Shown in pieces: positions 50,201 through 61,548 of a stretch of 64,000 bases of DNA (positions are counted from its first letter, which is position 1; the number at the start of each line of letters is the position of its first letter). The stretch is from Balanoglossus misakiensis. Taxonomy: Eukaryota; Hemichordata. A program made the translations under genes and the position numbers. Where the stretch lies: NCBI GenBank assembly GCA_040954595.2, contig CM082598.2, positions 7,502,001 through 7,566,000 on the forward strand, in the 5' to 3' direction. Below the pieces are notes generated by a model. It did no database searches. It was not told where the DNA came from and saw only the letters and a program-made list of their open reading frames with translations.

Positions 50201-51360
50201 AAACCAATTACAATTCACTTGAAAACTTGATTAGAAAAAGATTTGTGAAATTTTTCATGAGATTTTTCAAAAATCCAATATGACAACCAAGGTGACATGA
50301 CCACTAATGATACTATTGTCAAACATTGAACCGCACAGTAAATTTGAACTTGATTTGCCTTGTAGTTGTTGAAAAGATGTCAATTTTTAAGGGTTATCAG
50401 AATATCCAATATGGCCGCCATTAAGAAGAAATGGGACGGGCCCAAGCGGTTAGCATGGTTCCAACAGAAAGCAAAGGCTGTTTTGTTGTGGATGCCAAGA
50501 AATGTTAAAGTAAGCCAGAGGTCACGCAAAATTGTGACACAAATTTTTGATCTTAAACTGATCAGTGTCCAACACAAACCAGACTTCTAAGCTCTATTTG
50601 TTTACTTGAAATAGCTTATGTACAAAATTATTGTGTTAAAGTTTAATACTTCATTAGGTGTTCCAGTCCAACAAATTTGAAGGCTGTATCTGCTGTACAT
50701 TCCAAGGCATGGGATAGTAGATCAAAGGTCATTGCCAAAATTATCAAAAGATTTGGGTTATGTCCTGGCAGCAGTAGTACTCATGTGAACAAAATCATGA
50801 CTGTTGTGCTTTTTAACAAGAGGCATATCCACATAAAATAAGTTCTGGAATTACTGGATCAAAGGACATGCGAGAGTCGCAAACAAATTGTTTAATCAAG
50901 TTCTGTAAAAACTTGATCAAAGAACATGTGAAAGTATTCTAATACTTGTGACATATTCTGGTCATATGGTGACTCATATCCATAAAAAGAATTTGTGTGG
51001 TTTCAATGAGCAGGCTAGAAATAGGAAATTTTAGTCTTTTATCGGAGATCAGAAAATCCAATTTGGCTCTAATAAGGTTTACCTAATCACAATTTACTTG
51101 AAAACTTGATTAGAAATAGATTTTTGAAATTTTTTTATGATATTTTTCAAAAATCCAAAGCCACATGACCACTAATGATATTATTGTCAAACATTCAACC
51201 GCACAGTAAATTAGAACTTGATTGGCCCTGTAGTTTTAGAAAAAAATGTCAACTTTTAAAGGTTATCCGAAAATTCAATATGGCCGCCATGAAGAAGACA
51301 ATTAAAACATTTACTAAAAGCAGCATTGGAGGGACCAAAGTGGTTAGCATGGTTCCAACA
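47263..51360 (+). repeat. Tandem ~790-870-bp units of the same family, part 2
   Basis: After a shortened first unit (with a deletion near 47480 joining CTCTATTGG to TAGTACTCATG), units start at 47920, 48789, 49618, 50408 and 51277, giving steps of 869, 829, 790 and 869 bp. Neighbouring units at 49618 and 50408 are very similar. The last unit is cut at GTTCCAACA by the second 1.3-kb segment. Open frames of 60-115 codons recur with the unit and are incidental. Confidence 0.88.
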
Positions 51361-52683
51361 TAAAAATGCAAGATTCACAGAAGATTACTTCTTTCAGTTT
51401 TACAGGAGATCATCTAAACTTGTAAAAAAAAATCTCTATATTTTTGCATGGCACCATGGTAAAATATGAAAATTTGCAATGTTTGATGTTCCGTGTCTCA
51501 ATCATGTTTGATCTAATTTTCACGAAATTTTCAGATTATATTACAATATATGTGCAGATACAGATAGTGACTTATGTTTTTGATATCTGGATTATAATTT
51601 AAATTCCCAGGCGCTCAAATATGGTAAACCTAGCATTTTACCATTGCAAATGGGCGGCCATATTGGGTTGACATTTCATTAGATGGCAATATTTGTTTAT
51701 ACACTGCAATTTGCTGAAAATCAGTTCAATCACTGAAGTAAGTGGAAATATTTAAATTCTTGTGTATTTTAGCAATCATAAAGCTTATATTACTACCAAA
51801 ATTTTTTTTATACAGTTACTTCTGGACAGCAAAAATTGCCATCATTCAAATCAAAGTCTCAGATCGGCCCTTTTGCTTGCCTGTGTCGAGCGGATATCAA
51901 AAGTGGAGAAAGTTGGATAGTTTAATTTCTACATGTTACCTGTATAATCCTTGTAGACTATTAATATTAACAAGAATTTCATATTAAATTTTGGTATGAT
52001 ATGCATAGAAAGACTGGCTGGCTATAAATCCCAAAAATGGACGCCGTTGCACCATACAGTTTTACTGCACACACGTATTTTAAGCACACTGTGTCTTTCA
52101 TGTATTCCACTTTTCTCCCTTCCTTACTGGCTTTCTCTATTTCTTTTCTGACTGTGTCTTTATGAAATTACTGATTTTTTTTTGGTAATTCAATTTCTGG
52201 CTCAAATAAATGTACTAGAGCTGGTAAGGTTTCCTGAACATTAATCCCTGTATCTTAAACGCATGTGTGCAAGTTCATATAAAGTTCATTGGTTAAAGGA
52301 ATATTATGAGCTGATAAATTTACTAAGCTCTTCTTTCCAGTTAGAAGCTCTGCAATATTATCAACTACTCTTAATGCTACTTCAATAATGTTGCCTGTGC
52401 AAATTGACAATCAAAATATCCATTAGTTAGACAACATATTTGGTTGGGTAATTACAGAATAATTACTTTAATTTCATGCATACTCTACCTAAACTCAAAT
52501 TAGAATATATAACTGAAATTATAATTATACACAGGTCTATGAAATGTTAAGAAAATATAAAATCTAGGAAAGAACACCCATGGGCATTCAGCTCTTAGCA
52601 GATAACATCAGTTACTTTGAAGACATGTCACTTCCCAGACTTTACTAAAAAAATTCCAACTCTGAAGTGAAACACATCTCCAA
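51361..52683. repeat. 1.3-kb duplicated segment, copy 2
   Basis: Same order and orientation as 45912-47262, at an offset of 5449 bp at the left end. It ends at CACATCTCCAA, where copy 1 continues into the repeat family and copy 2 into unique sequence. The minus-strand exon-like frame is broken here by a stop. Confidence 0.88.
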
Positions 52684-53080
52684 GTTGCATACACAATATT
52701 ATCATATACTGTTAGAGATTTATAATGGTTTAAGTGAAAAAATAAAGAGATGTAAACACCCCTGCCATTTATTCAGTGCCATGTAATGCTGCCATTATGC
52801 ACTGATTGACTCTAGCCACTTTCCCAGTGGGAGGAAAAAGACTTTAATGGACAACACCAACATATGACGTTAACAAGCGGGAAGAAACGAAAGTTACTCA
52901 GTTTTTGGCATTTTATTTTTATTTGCAAGATCGAGAAATTAAAATATGACAAGTTTAGAAATCAATCAAATTACACAAAATGTCCCACTTCGTATGGTGG
53001 CCATATTGGATTCTAAACTCCCTAGTAATATAAACATATAGTGTACTTAGTGAGTCTCAGTATATGGTAATCGACACAGT
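52684..53080. other. Unique stretch, no feature recognised
   Basis: No coding or repeat signal beyond short AT-rich words. It includes ATGGTGGCCATATTGGATTC, a divergent version of the GGCCGCCATATTGG block of the neighbouring repeat family. Confidence 0.45.
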
Positions 53081-53460
53081 CAGACAAAACTCGGGTTACC
53101 CTTTGGAATATTCCTATCAAATTTCAAAGCAATCCCATATGCAGTTTCAGAAAAATCAGTATTTTCTCCAAAATTGTATAATATCTTACTTCAATCGCGT
53201 CAGGGAAGATGCCTACCAAAGCTCAAGGCAATCTGACATGCAGTTTGAAAGAACATAATTTTTGATGAAAAATTCCACAACTTTCACTCACAAAACGCAA
53301 ATATGTAAATTTCAAGTATTTTTGTAAATATCTCATTTAATTATCCCCAAGGAACATGCCTACAAAATTTGAAAGCAATCTCACAAGCGGTTTTAGAGAA
53401 AACAATTTTTGACCAAAAATGGCAAAAATTGCTACAAAATTATAAATATGCACATTTTTC
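53081..53460 (+). repeat. Three degenerate ~100-150-bp repeat units
   Basis: The block TTCAAAGCAATC with a preceding CCTA(T/C)CAAA recurs at about 53107, 53211 and 53358. The surrounding text is ATATGCAGTTTCAGAAAAA-like and GAGAAAACAATTTTTGACC-like. The same unit reappears at 56750-57080, so it is dispersed rather than purely local. No coding function is proposed. Confidence 0.65.
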
Positions 53461-53904
53461 ATCAACCAGGTTTTCATCAACTGGGACCACACATACAAAA
53501 GTATGCTTCAAAGCAACACGACTCTTGGAGAAAAAATGCTTGTCACCCTGGTCAAAAAATTGGCTTTACTAAAACATCAAATTGGTTATCTCTCAAAGCT
53601 AAAAGGGGTATCACCAACAAACAGATTACAATGCCTGAGTTAAAATGTTTAAGACATTTTCTTTATTTGTGGTTTTGGTTTTATCGGTTTTCCCAATAAA
53701 AATTAGGATAATTTTTTAAGTATGCCAACGGAGAGGTGGAAATCTCACCAGAAAAGCGAAAATACGCCAACCACATGTAAACAGTAAAAAGGTTACGAAA
53801 AAAAAAAACAAACAGAAAAGCGAAAATACACCAACCACGTTTAAACCGTAAAATTAAAAAAAAAACTTGCAAACACCGAGTTGTCTCATATAAAAACCTC
53901 ACAG

Positions 53905-54177
53905 TACGTAAGGAATTATGTATGGAAAGATACCGTGGTCTTCCGACCTTCCGCTAAACAAAGACTATACGTATGGAACTATCGTTCCGTCCACCAGCAA
54001 AGAGACTTTCCGGAGAAAAACCTTCTCTACCCGTACCTTATGTCGCCACACAGACGTGCCATTTTGGCACAACCGTTCGACAGTATGGTCGACTATTTTG
54101 ACACTAAAAATTCTGCAGCGCTGCCATTATTTCAATATCACAAACCGGCCCTACGTGCGCTTAGGCAAGAGCCCTAG
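53905..54177 (+). CDS. Candidate terminal exon, unknown protein
   Basis: An AAAACCTCACAG acceptor-like site at 53893-53904 precedes a frame open to TAG 54175-54177. It begins YVRNYVWKDTVVFRP and continues with YPYLMSPHRRAILAQPF and ends LRALRQEP. It is rich in aromatic and basic residues, and the base composition rises in CpG relative to the flanks, as in coding or promoter DNA. A second frame (53918-54235) is also open over the same bases, which weakens the call. No family was recognised and no upstream exon was identified, so this remains a candidate. Confidence 0.3.
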   Translation, partial: YVRNYVWKDTVVFRPSAKQRLYVWNYRSVHQQRDFPEKNLLYPYLMSPHRRAILAQPFDSMVDYFDTKNSAALPLFQYHKPALRALRQEP

Positions 54178-54239
54178 CAATAACATTCTCACAAAATATA
54201 ACCCTATAAAAATGACTAGACTTTCTCGATTATGACTTC

Positions 54240-56230
54240 CTGGTCTCCTGATTCGGGAGCCAGCGCAGCCATACCCAGAATAGCCGAGAGGCATGGCTAG
54301 CTGCACGCCCGTAGCTCGGAATTGTTTCTGGAATTAGACCTACTTCTGTTCAACTACAAGGTGTTGTACGGATAGCTGCAAATCACCCAATACCAGACAA
54401 AACAATCGGGCGACAGTAACGTAGCTATATAGGCGATTTTACTGAAAGCAATGACTGAATTATGAGCCTACCGAAAAGACGTCTTGATCCCGCGGCAAGT
54501 AGAAGGAAAGTGGTCGAAACCCGGCGTCGCACACCGGAAACGGGTCAATGATCACCTGTTGTTATGGTGAGTAGGACCTGTTACCCAATCACAGACCAAA
54601 GTTAGCATTACGACACACTAATGAATATGCATACATGCTACAGCTGCATATTTTATTTCTTTAGAACGCTCTGGAACATGCTCGCAATCGAAAGAATATC
54701 TCATTTGCTTCTTGAGTGTGAGTGCATCATTGTCTACACAATAAAATCGGGGGGGGGGGGGGCACAGTGGGTAATTTCTACCACAGCCACGCATTTCAAA
54801 TCAGGCAAGCGAACTGCAAACTTCCGATGTCTGAGCAACGGGTTTGATGTGCCTTGTGTTGTGAACACTTATTCGACTTCGAGGAAACAGACCTATAATA
54901 CTTCCTAATGTGTTTCTCTTTCTGTGTCATTTTGGTCAGTCAGACCACGATACCCGAGATCGTAAACTGCTTGGGTTAGGTCGCGTCGAGGAGGCTGCAA
55001 CTGCGGCCACAGGTCAAGTCGGTGTATGTTGTAAACAAACATGGTAAATGCCTCCCGCACAGCAACACGCTCGCTCTACCGTACTTTCGATTGTTTCCAT
55101 GTCAGTTTCACGTTGGCTCGTTATAATGCCCCTACGCTTATCGTAATATCGGGATCGTAATTATTATTTTATTATTATTATGATTATTATTTATCTTTAT
55201 TTCAGACACAACCGTCCATAGAAATAGGTTACTAAAACTGACAAAAACACTAGAAAAGTAATAAATAAAATAAATGTAAAAAATATAATAGTTTTAAGAA
55301 TCAATGTAAAATGTCAATCCAGTGGGCATGTAGTCCATAAAAGCGCATATCTCATGAGACAAGACGATTGATCAAAACATTGGGACCAGTACAGAGACGA
55401 ACAGAAAAATTAAAAGCGACTTTTCTTCTCATGACGGAGAAGCAGTTTACGGCGTTTAGAACAAATATTTTAGAGGCACTTTCGTGTCCGGGTGACCAAG
55501 AAGTCTTCGAAGTGCATTGTTGTGACATACGATGATATTCCGGATATTATACAAATTAAAATCGCACCATAAATAAGAGTCATAAATGTTATTACAAAAA
55601 GCATTAAATAAACGCAATTTCACATCGACAGAACACGAATTGAACTTTCTCAGGAGAAAATTAGGCGTAGCCCTTCCACACGTTATGTATTCGTGTTATG
55701 ATAGTCCCACTGATCTGACAGCACACTCGCTTTTATTGTGTCCTTTTGTCCCGTTCGCCAGCACTGTGTGTAGGCCTGCGTTTTCCGTTAACAGACTATC
55801 CCGTTCGCCAACTTTACTGAACTGCAAATTGAAGAATCGGTTTGCAGCTAGTCCGAAACGGCCGGGGTCGCGTACATTAAAGGCCGAACCGATAAGAATA
55901 AGTGCCGTAACGACTTGTTACCGGCTGGGACGGCTACGAGCCAAGAGCATATTGCAGCTCAGTGTGGCAGGGCCGGTGGTGTGTCTTAGGGGCGATGTCT
56001 CCACACACTGTACTGCTCTGTTTGATAAGAGTGTCCAAGGTTCGGACCACGGTCATGTTCGGACTTATGTCTTAACTTTGCTTTGTAAACACATTACCAA
56101 AGTACAACCCACCCATGTTTGTTGAAATTAGATGAAGTCACATGGCGGAGTTCTCATCCTATCGGGATGCGTTAATCTCGGAATCGGCTGCTTTTCCATC
56201 GTCGAGTTTGATTTCATGTCCTATTCATAG
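54240..56230. other. CpG-richer stretch without a supported gene
   Basis: CpG-containing words are clearly commoner than in the satellite or repeat blocks, for example CCCGCGGCAAG, CCCGGCGTCGCACACCGG and GGTCGCGTCGAGG. A run of about 13 G lies near 54749. The 179-codon frame at 55586-56125 has no recognisable motif and uneven composition, so I do not call it. The region could hold promoters or first exons. Confidence 0.4.
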
Positions 56231-56243
56231 TCGAGTTATATGA
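56142..56243 (+). CDS. Small ORF or possible first exon in CpG-rich DNA
   Basis: The context TCACATGGCGGAG opens a 33-residue frame starting MAEFSSYRDALISESAAF and ending at TGA 56241-56243. ATGGCGG after CA is a common arrangement at animal start codons. No canonical GTAAGT or GTGAGT donor lies within the frame, so it may be a short upstream ORF, a first exon with a weak donor, or chance. Confidence 0.2.
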   Translation: MAEFSSYRDALISESAAFPSSSLISCPIHSRVI

Positions 56244-56699
56244 TGATCCCTGATTGATATCTATTTTTTTCGGGGGCAGGGGGGGGGGGGGGGGTCATGG
56301 GATTGATAATTCGAGGCAGGAGAAGAAATATGTCGACAGCGCAAATTGCCATTTTCTCGCTTTGTTTCGTCGATTTTGACAACTGCATTGGTCGAGTGGT
56401 CTTAAATTTTACCCATCTAACAAAACAACTTTGTAGTCTATAAAGTGCTCCCAGCTGGAAACGTCGATTCAATTCGACTCATCATGAATTTGATCCAATT
56501 TTCTAAAAACCTAACTTGCGGGCGCTGTTACTTCTCAATGTAAGCAGGTAACGTAACACAAACTGGTCGTTTTTTCATACTTGTGCTATATTTAAGTAGG
56601 ATGCGTGGCCAAGGTTTGGACTTAATTTTTTGTTATTGACATAATACCACACGAGCTGATATGACCTAATTTCAAAAAAACTGTCCCAAAACTGCCAAA

Positions 56700-57080
56700 C
56701 TCAAATATTCAAACATCATCAAAATTGTACAATATCTTACATCAATCAGTATAAGGAACATGCTTACCGAAGTTCAAAGCAATCTGACAAGCGGTTTCCG
56801 AGAAAACGATTTTTGACCAAAAATTGCAAAATTTGGCCCATAATTACAAATATGCAAACTTTGCAACAATTTGAAAAAAAAAAAACAAAGCTCACCTATA
56901 GGAAGCTTTATACTGATTTTTTTTTACAGAAATCGACCAATCACTTTCATAGAAGATGTGGAAAAAATGAAAGTAGAAAATTCACGATATAAGGTCAAAA
57001 CTTATAGAGCTCTGTAATGTTGGCAGAAGATATATGCATACCAATTTTCAAAGAAATCTGACCAGTAGTTTCCAGCTAAT
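56700..57080 (+). repeat. Second locus of the TTCAAAGCAATC repeat
   Basis: GGAACATGCTTACCGAAGTT, CAAAGCAATCTGACAAGCGG and GAGAAAACGATTTTTGACC match the units at 53081-53460. A weaker unit follows near 57032 (CATACCAATTTTCAAAGAAA). This establishes the family as dispersed. Confidence 0.65.
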
Positions 57081-58250
57081 GTGTCCGAGATCAGACAAAA
57101 ACAGAGAACAGAACAGCCAAAGTGAGAGAACAGAATAGCCAAAACTATCACCAGCGCTTAACTCCACATCTGAAAGCAAACCATTTGTTGGAGCAATATT
57201 CAGGTCCTAAGAAAACTCAAACTTCAATCAGACAGAACATACTGGTCATCACAATTGCCTTCTGATTGGAATCTGTGCTGGAAGAGCAACAACAAATACT
57301 GATCCTCACCTGAAATCAAAGAGACAGACAAAAGCACTCATTTTATCAGAATATTTATTTTAAGTATGCAATAATCCTAATATGATATATCTGTCTACTT
57401 ATTTATCATGATAGGAAAATTGTTGAAATAAAAATATCAAAGATATTCCTTCCTAATGCTGCATATAATATTTACATACTCTGGCAGTCTTGTAAGTACA
57501 ATTAAATGTTAGTCAAAAGCTCTTCTTAAGAACTGAGTAATTCTCAGTACAAAAAGCAATATGTGGAAAATACCAACTTAGCATCTGGGGCAAAATGAAA
57601 AAAAAATGAGGAATGGTGTCCCCCCTCCCCTTCAGCACTATACATGATTCAACAGCCTCAGAGGGCCATTCTTCACACACACACATAAAATGAATGGCTG
57701 ATTACATGAAATATATTCGAAAGTCAATAACTGGTCATGAAAGGCTCATGTTTTTGTTAAAATAAAAAAATGTTAGGAAATTCAATAAAAGTAAAAAGCA
57801 GTGTATGTGAATATTGATATTAAAAACATGTGATTTTAATCGTTTGGCAACTATCGTCACTGGATAGAAGAGATGAGGACTCTTTAATGACCTAATTTGC
57901 ATTTGAATAATGAACTTTCTTTTTGACGTTGAACCCCCTAGCTGGACGAGAAAATGATCTAAACGTATCATGAACGTTTATTTTGTTGACACCATTCATT
58001 AATTTACCTTTTTAAGCATATATAAATGCATTATATCTCGATTGTAATTTGAGTGCATTTTGAGTCTATTAAAGTACTTTTCGTCGTACGAGGTCTCCTT
58101 CGCTCCAGTCACTTCCTTATAACAGACTATATTTCTTCACATGCATCTAATAGTTTGATTCTAACATACTTGTCACGGGTGTCGCCATTCACCACAAAAC
58201 ACACCAAAACAGTTTAAAGGTTTCACAAGACATAGGCCTATAACATTTCT
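57081..58250. other. AT-rich stretch, no gene recognised
   Basis: No credible exon, RNA gene or tandem repeat seen. The open frame at 57735-57971 (-) has no motif and no convincing splice context. Confidence 0.45.
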
Positions 58251-58254
58251 TAAC

Positions 58255-58595
58255 TGAAATTGAAGAGGGACATCATCAGTTCATATGTGTGGCCGGTCTG
58301 GCTACACAGGTGAACTGCTAAATTACATACATGTATGGGAGTTCACCTACAGCAGAATACACAAAAATTCATGCAAGTGAAAAATACAGAAGTACAATTG
58401 AAGACTTGACGCAGGTTCAGACACCAATTACTTGTGCTAAAATGAGCCAGTAGAATGCACCGATATAAAAATGCTTCAAGCTACAGGTAAAGTACAAGGA
58501 AAACTAACCTGAAATTGAACATAGACATCTTCAGTTCATACATGTGGCCGGTCTGGATATAGAGGTGAACTGACTAAGTATATGCATGGGGTCCT
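58255..58595 (+). repeat. Pair of ~85-bp direct repeats, 256 bp apart
   Basis: Copies at about 58255-58345 and 58511-58595 share TGAAATTGAA, CATCTTCAGTTCATA or a close variant, GTGGCCGGTCTGG and AGGTGAACTG. They differ at several positions. They are non-coding as far as can be seen. Confidence 0.7.
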
Positions 58596-59012
58596 TTTAT
58601 ATCAGCAATCTACACTATGGTGGAGCATTACTTGAGTTCATTAGTCAAATGAAACATCCTGGTGGTAAATGATTAAATGATGACTGCAAAGAATACGGGT
58701 GTTACATTCATACAGATATTACATATATGTTCAAGTGAACAAATGGTTCGGTCCAAATCCATTGTTTCCTGTTGGAAAGTTGGATGTCTACACAGGGAAT
58801 TGGGCGAAAGGTGAGAGTGCTAAGAAAATAGGCTGATGGTAATTTTCCATTGTTATCTAAATTGAATACATGTGAGGGCTTAATCTTTCCCAATAATGCT
58901 GACACAGAAAAAGTTAATTGTTTTACCAAACTTTTCTTGAGAGTCGAATGAAGGCACTTGATATTAGCACAGAGACTGATTTTTTCCACACACTACTTTT
59001 CTCTTTTCATAG

Positions 59013-59169
59013 AGCTCCATTCAAATTTTGTACACAACAATGTAATGACATTGTCACTACCCAAGCCTAAACTTTCAAATTACTATGTGACATTTCAAAA
59101 CACTGTTAGACTCCCCAATGAAACATTAACTCTGGATCAGCATCCCTTCAAATTAGCGATAGCCCTGGG
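59013..59169 (+). CDS. Internal coding exon, unknown protein
   Basis: A strong polypyrimidine tract and acceptor (TTTTCTCTTTTCATAG, ending 59012) and a consensus donor (GTGAGT from 59170) bound a 157-bp stretch. Only one of three frames is open. It reads LHSNFVHNNVMTLSLPKPK, then NYYVTFQNTVRLPN and ends HPFKLAIAL with two bases left over. The peptide has ordinary protein composition and alternating hydrophobic residues that suggest beta strands. The exon starts after the first base of a codon and ends after the second base of one. I do not recognise the family. Adjoining exons were not found within the window, so the gene cannot be named. It is the best supported non-transposon coding segment here. 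Confidence 0.55.
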
Positions 59170-59796
59170 GTGAGTTTCGTTAATTTTGTTATAATGGTGT
59201 TATTTAATTGTTTGGCTGTAACAGAAATTACCACATGGAAGTGTAAACATGTTATGTCCACACATATGCTGTAGGTTCAGCTTCAATTCAATTTTCAGCA
59301 ATCAGATCATAACAAATTATTCAACAACAAAAAATTAACATGAAGAGCTGGTGACTTTGTGGCTTTCACATGATAAATATAAACGTGTGAACATTGCCCC
59401 ACGCTAGAGTGTAATATTAACACGTCTCATACAACGTACAATTCTCTGTATATAATGAAACACATTCATTATAGCTGGATTAGTTGGTCCACAGGTAATC
59501 TGTAACCAGATAGGCTGACCTGAGCAATCCATGTTTTTGCAAGTGTTGTATTGTCACTGTTATAGTGTGACTTCCTTGGTGTAATGCTCAACTGAACACA
59601 AGAGTATCAAAATTGGACAGATAAATGACCAATAACACTAAGTGTGTGATTGGGTAATACAAATGATAAGTACAAAACAGGAAGATCTGTCAATCAAAGT
59701 TCTGTCTATTGCTCTCTTCCCTGAGAGAGAAATAGAGAGCAACTTTAGAGATACATTCTCCAGTTTAATGATCAGGCATTAATGAAATATTAGTCT

Positions 59797-60173
59797 AGTA
59801 TATAGCTGTATTTTGTCTGCTTTGCTTCCAAAAACTATGCATGCCACTGCCCCAATAAAGCCTGATACCCCTTGATGGGAATTGTGATGTAATACGCATT
59901 ACTTTGAAGTCAATCACAGACTTTGTTTTTCCAATGATTGGTCAAAGAATACATATGTGTGATTGAGGATGGGTACCATTTTGAATTGAAATAAGCCTTG
60001 CCTTCACTGTAACCTTACACACACTCGCCATTGATCAGTTTATGTGTGTGACTTCAAGGGGGATGCGAGTAACATCACAATTCCCAGCAAGGGCTATCAG
60101 GCTTTATTGGGCCAGTGGCATGCATGACTCTAGATGTTCGTTTTGGAAGCAGAAAAAAAATGGCTATATACTG
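59797..60173. mobile_element. Foldback element with ~125-bp imperfect inverted arms
   Basis: The left arm (about 59797-59923) and right arm (about 60043-60173) are reverse complements. TGCATGCCACTG, CCAATAAAGCCTGATA and GGGAATTGTGATGT in the left arm match CAGTGGCATGCA, TATCAGGCTTTATTGG and ACATCACAATTCCC in the right. The outer ends are AGTATATAGC and GCTATATACT. About 120 bp of loop separate the arms. It has the form of a MITE; no clear target duplication was identified. Confidence 0.8.
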
Positions 60174-60372
60174 TCAAACATGAAATTTTTGCAACGGGAA
60201 ATTTTCGCAATATCAAAAACTGTTATGCAACGATTAATTTTCACATTCTCGAATTTCAATTCATCATTATTTCCGAAAAACATTTTTATGTGAATTTTTA
60301 GTTTTCAGGTTTTTTGGCTCTTATATGATTCGTGCAAATTTATTGCTTGTGAAAATTTCCCGCTTTACAGTA
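60169..60372. mobile_element. MITE-like element with TACTGT...ACAGTA ends
   Basis: It starts TACTGTCAAACATGAAATTT and ends TTTCCCGCTTTACAGTA. The ends are imperfect inverted repeats, including GGGAAATTTTCGCAA against TTGTGAAAATTTCCC. It abuts and overlaps by a few bases the preceding foldback element, so one probably inserted at the edge of the other. No transposase is encoded. Confidence 0.6.
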
Positions 60373-60924
60373 CATCCTAAGTATCTTTTTTTCACACCAG
60401 AAGACAATGCATAGTTGCTTTACGTATGGCAGACTTTGTATTACGATAGACACTGACAACCAGTTACATCTGTCTAGCATACAAATATGGTCATATTGAA
60501 ATAAGGCATTACAATGGAAACAAAGTAAAGCTAATGCAAGAATTAGTACAGAACAAGTCTATTCAGTTACTACACTGGAATAACCATTCTGTGTTATTTG
60601 ATCTGTTTAAAATTAAGATGTTATGAGCAATAAACTAAACACTGAAGAATGAGGTGATAGCTTTGGAATGGATGCATCTGTATACAGTAAATGAGAATTA
60701 TAAATATTCCAAATCCCCAACGCTTGACTGTCTGGATTAATTGAAAATTCCCGCATACCTTGAGAAATTTCTGACATTTCTTTGGGATCTGGGTTTCATT
60801 TAGTACATAGAAGTTACAATGGTAATGAAGGCATGAACAGTCTCCTGTTCATTATAGTCAGTTTACCGTATAAATTTATTGATTCAGAATATCAAAAAGA
60901 CTTCTGTCATCAGCCAGCAGACTA
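60373..60924. other. Unique stretch downstream of the glutamine-rich exon
   Basis: No gene was seen on the + strand. On the minus strand it would be the 3' untranslated region and flank of the glutamine-rich exon. It contains a TTTATT at 60875-60880 that reads AATAAA on the minus strand, about 45 bases past the stop, a possible polyadenylation signal. Confidence 0.4.
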
Positions 60925-61143
60925 CTACTTGATTTGTTGCTGTGTTTGTTGCATGCTGGGTGCCAAGCCCATCTGAGGTACTTGTGGTCGCGGCCATGGC
61001 TGTTGTCCTAGTAACAGCTGTTGTTGTTGTTGTGATAACTGCTGCTGTTGTTGTTGCCATGTTTGTTGTGTTGCTGCTGGTTGTTGTTGTGGTGGTGGTG
61101 GAATGGTTGCTTGTGTACAGCTAGCTTGTTGTTGTTGCTGTTG
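60925..61143 (-). CDS. Candidate terminal exon encoding a glutamine-rich tail
   Basis: On the minus strand, TTTTGTTTGCATTCAACAG forms a good acceptor. The following 219 bases are one open frame ending at TAG (60927-60925). The 72 residues start with six Gln, then ASCTQATIPPPPQQQPAA, two further Gln blocks, a GQQPWPRPQVPQMGLAPS segment and QQTQQQIK at the end. Mixed CAA/CAG use and the non-repetitive Trp/Pro/Met segment argue for a real protein rather than a plain triplet repeat. Gln/Pro-rich tails like this are typical of metazoan transcriptional regulators, but the family cannot be named. A minus-strand AATAAA lies about 45 bases downstream. Upstream exons were not identified. Confidence 0.5.
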   Translation of the reverse strand, partial: QQQQQQASCTQATIPPPPQQQPAATQQTWQQQQQQLSQQQQQLLLGQQPWPRPQVPQMGLAPSMQQTQQQIK

Positions 61144-61304
61144 CTGTTGAATGCAAACAAAATGGTTTTCTTTTTAAAGTCACTTCACAGAAGGTGGCAA
61201 TGTATCAGGAGACGGCTCTCTTTCACATTGTTCACATTTGTTAATCTGACTGAAATTTAGGGCGGCATAAAGTAATTGTACTTTGGTGAATAGATTTAGG
61301 CCAC

Positions 61305-61548
61305 ATCTAAAATATTATTGTTAATTTCAGGACCACATTGACCAATGTTGACCTCATTCTAGGCTAACCAATAGAGTAAGAAGTCTAGTTTTTGTTGGAC
61401 ATTTTTTGACAAAATTTTGGGTGACCTCTGGGTGACATTTGCTCTACTTTTGCCATATCTCAGCATCCACAACAGATAATCCTCGATTTTCTGTTGGAAT
61501 CCTGGGAATTGCTTGAGCCCCACAAACACTGTTTGCAGCTTTAATTCC
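61305..61548 (-). repeat. Fragment of the AGGTCA/GCTGCAAGCAGC repeat family, reversed
   Basis: On the minus strand it reads ATTAAAGCTGCAAACAGTG, then GGATGCTGAGATATGG, AGGTCACCCAAAATTTTG and TCTATTGGTTAGCCTAG, the same order as in the block from 37600. This shows the family is interspersed in the genome in both orientations, not only tandem. Confidence 0.8.

Noticed and set aside
47302-50590. Recurrent 60-115-codon frames in the ~800-bp tandem units as coding genes
   Set aside because: Frames shift between units, overlap on both strands and follow the repeat boundaries, so they are incidental.
55586-56125. 179-codon ORF as a gene
   Set aside because: It has no motif and an uneven composition shaped by CpG-rich DNA, and no splice or polyadenylation context supports it.
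60942-61124. Val/Ala-rich + strand ORF as a membrane protein
   Set aside because: It is the antisense of the CAA/CAG-rich stretch. The minus-strand glutamine-rich frame explains the sequence better.
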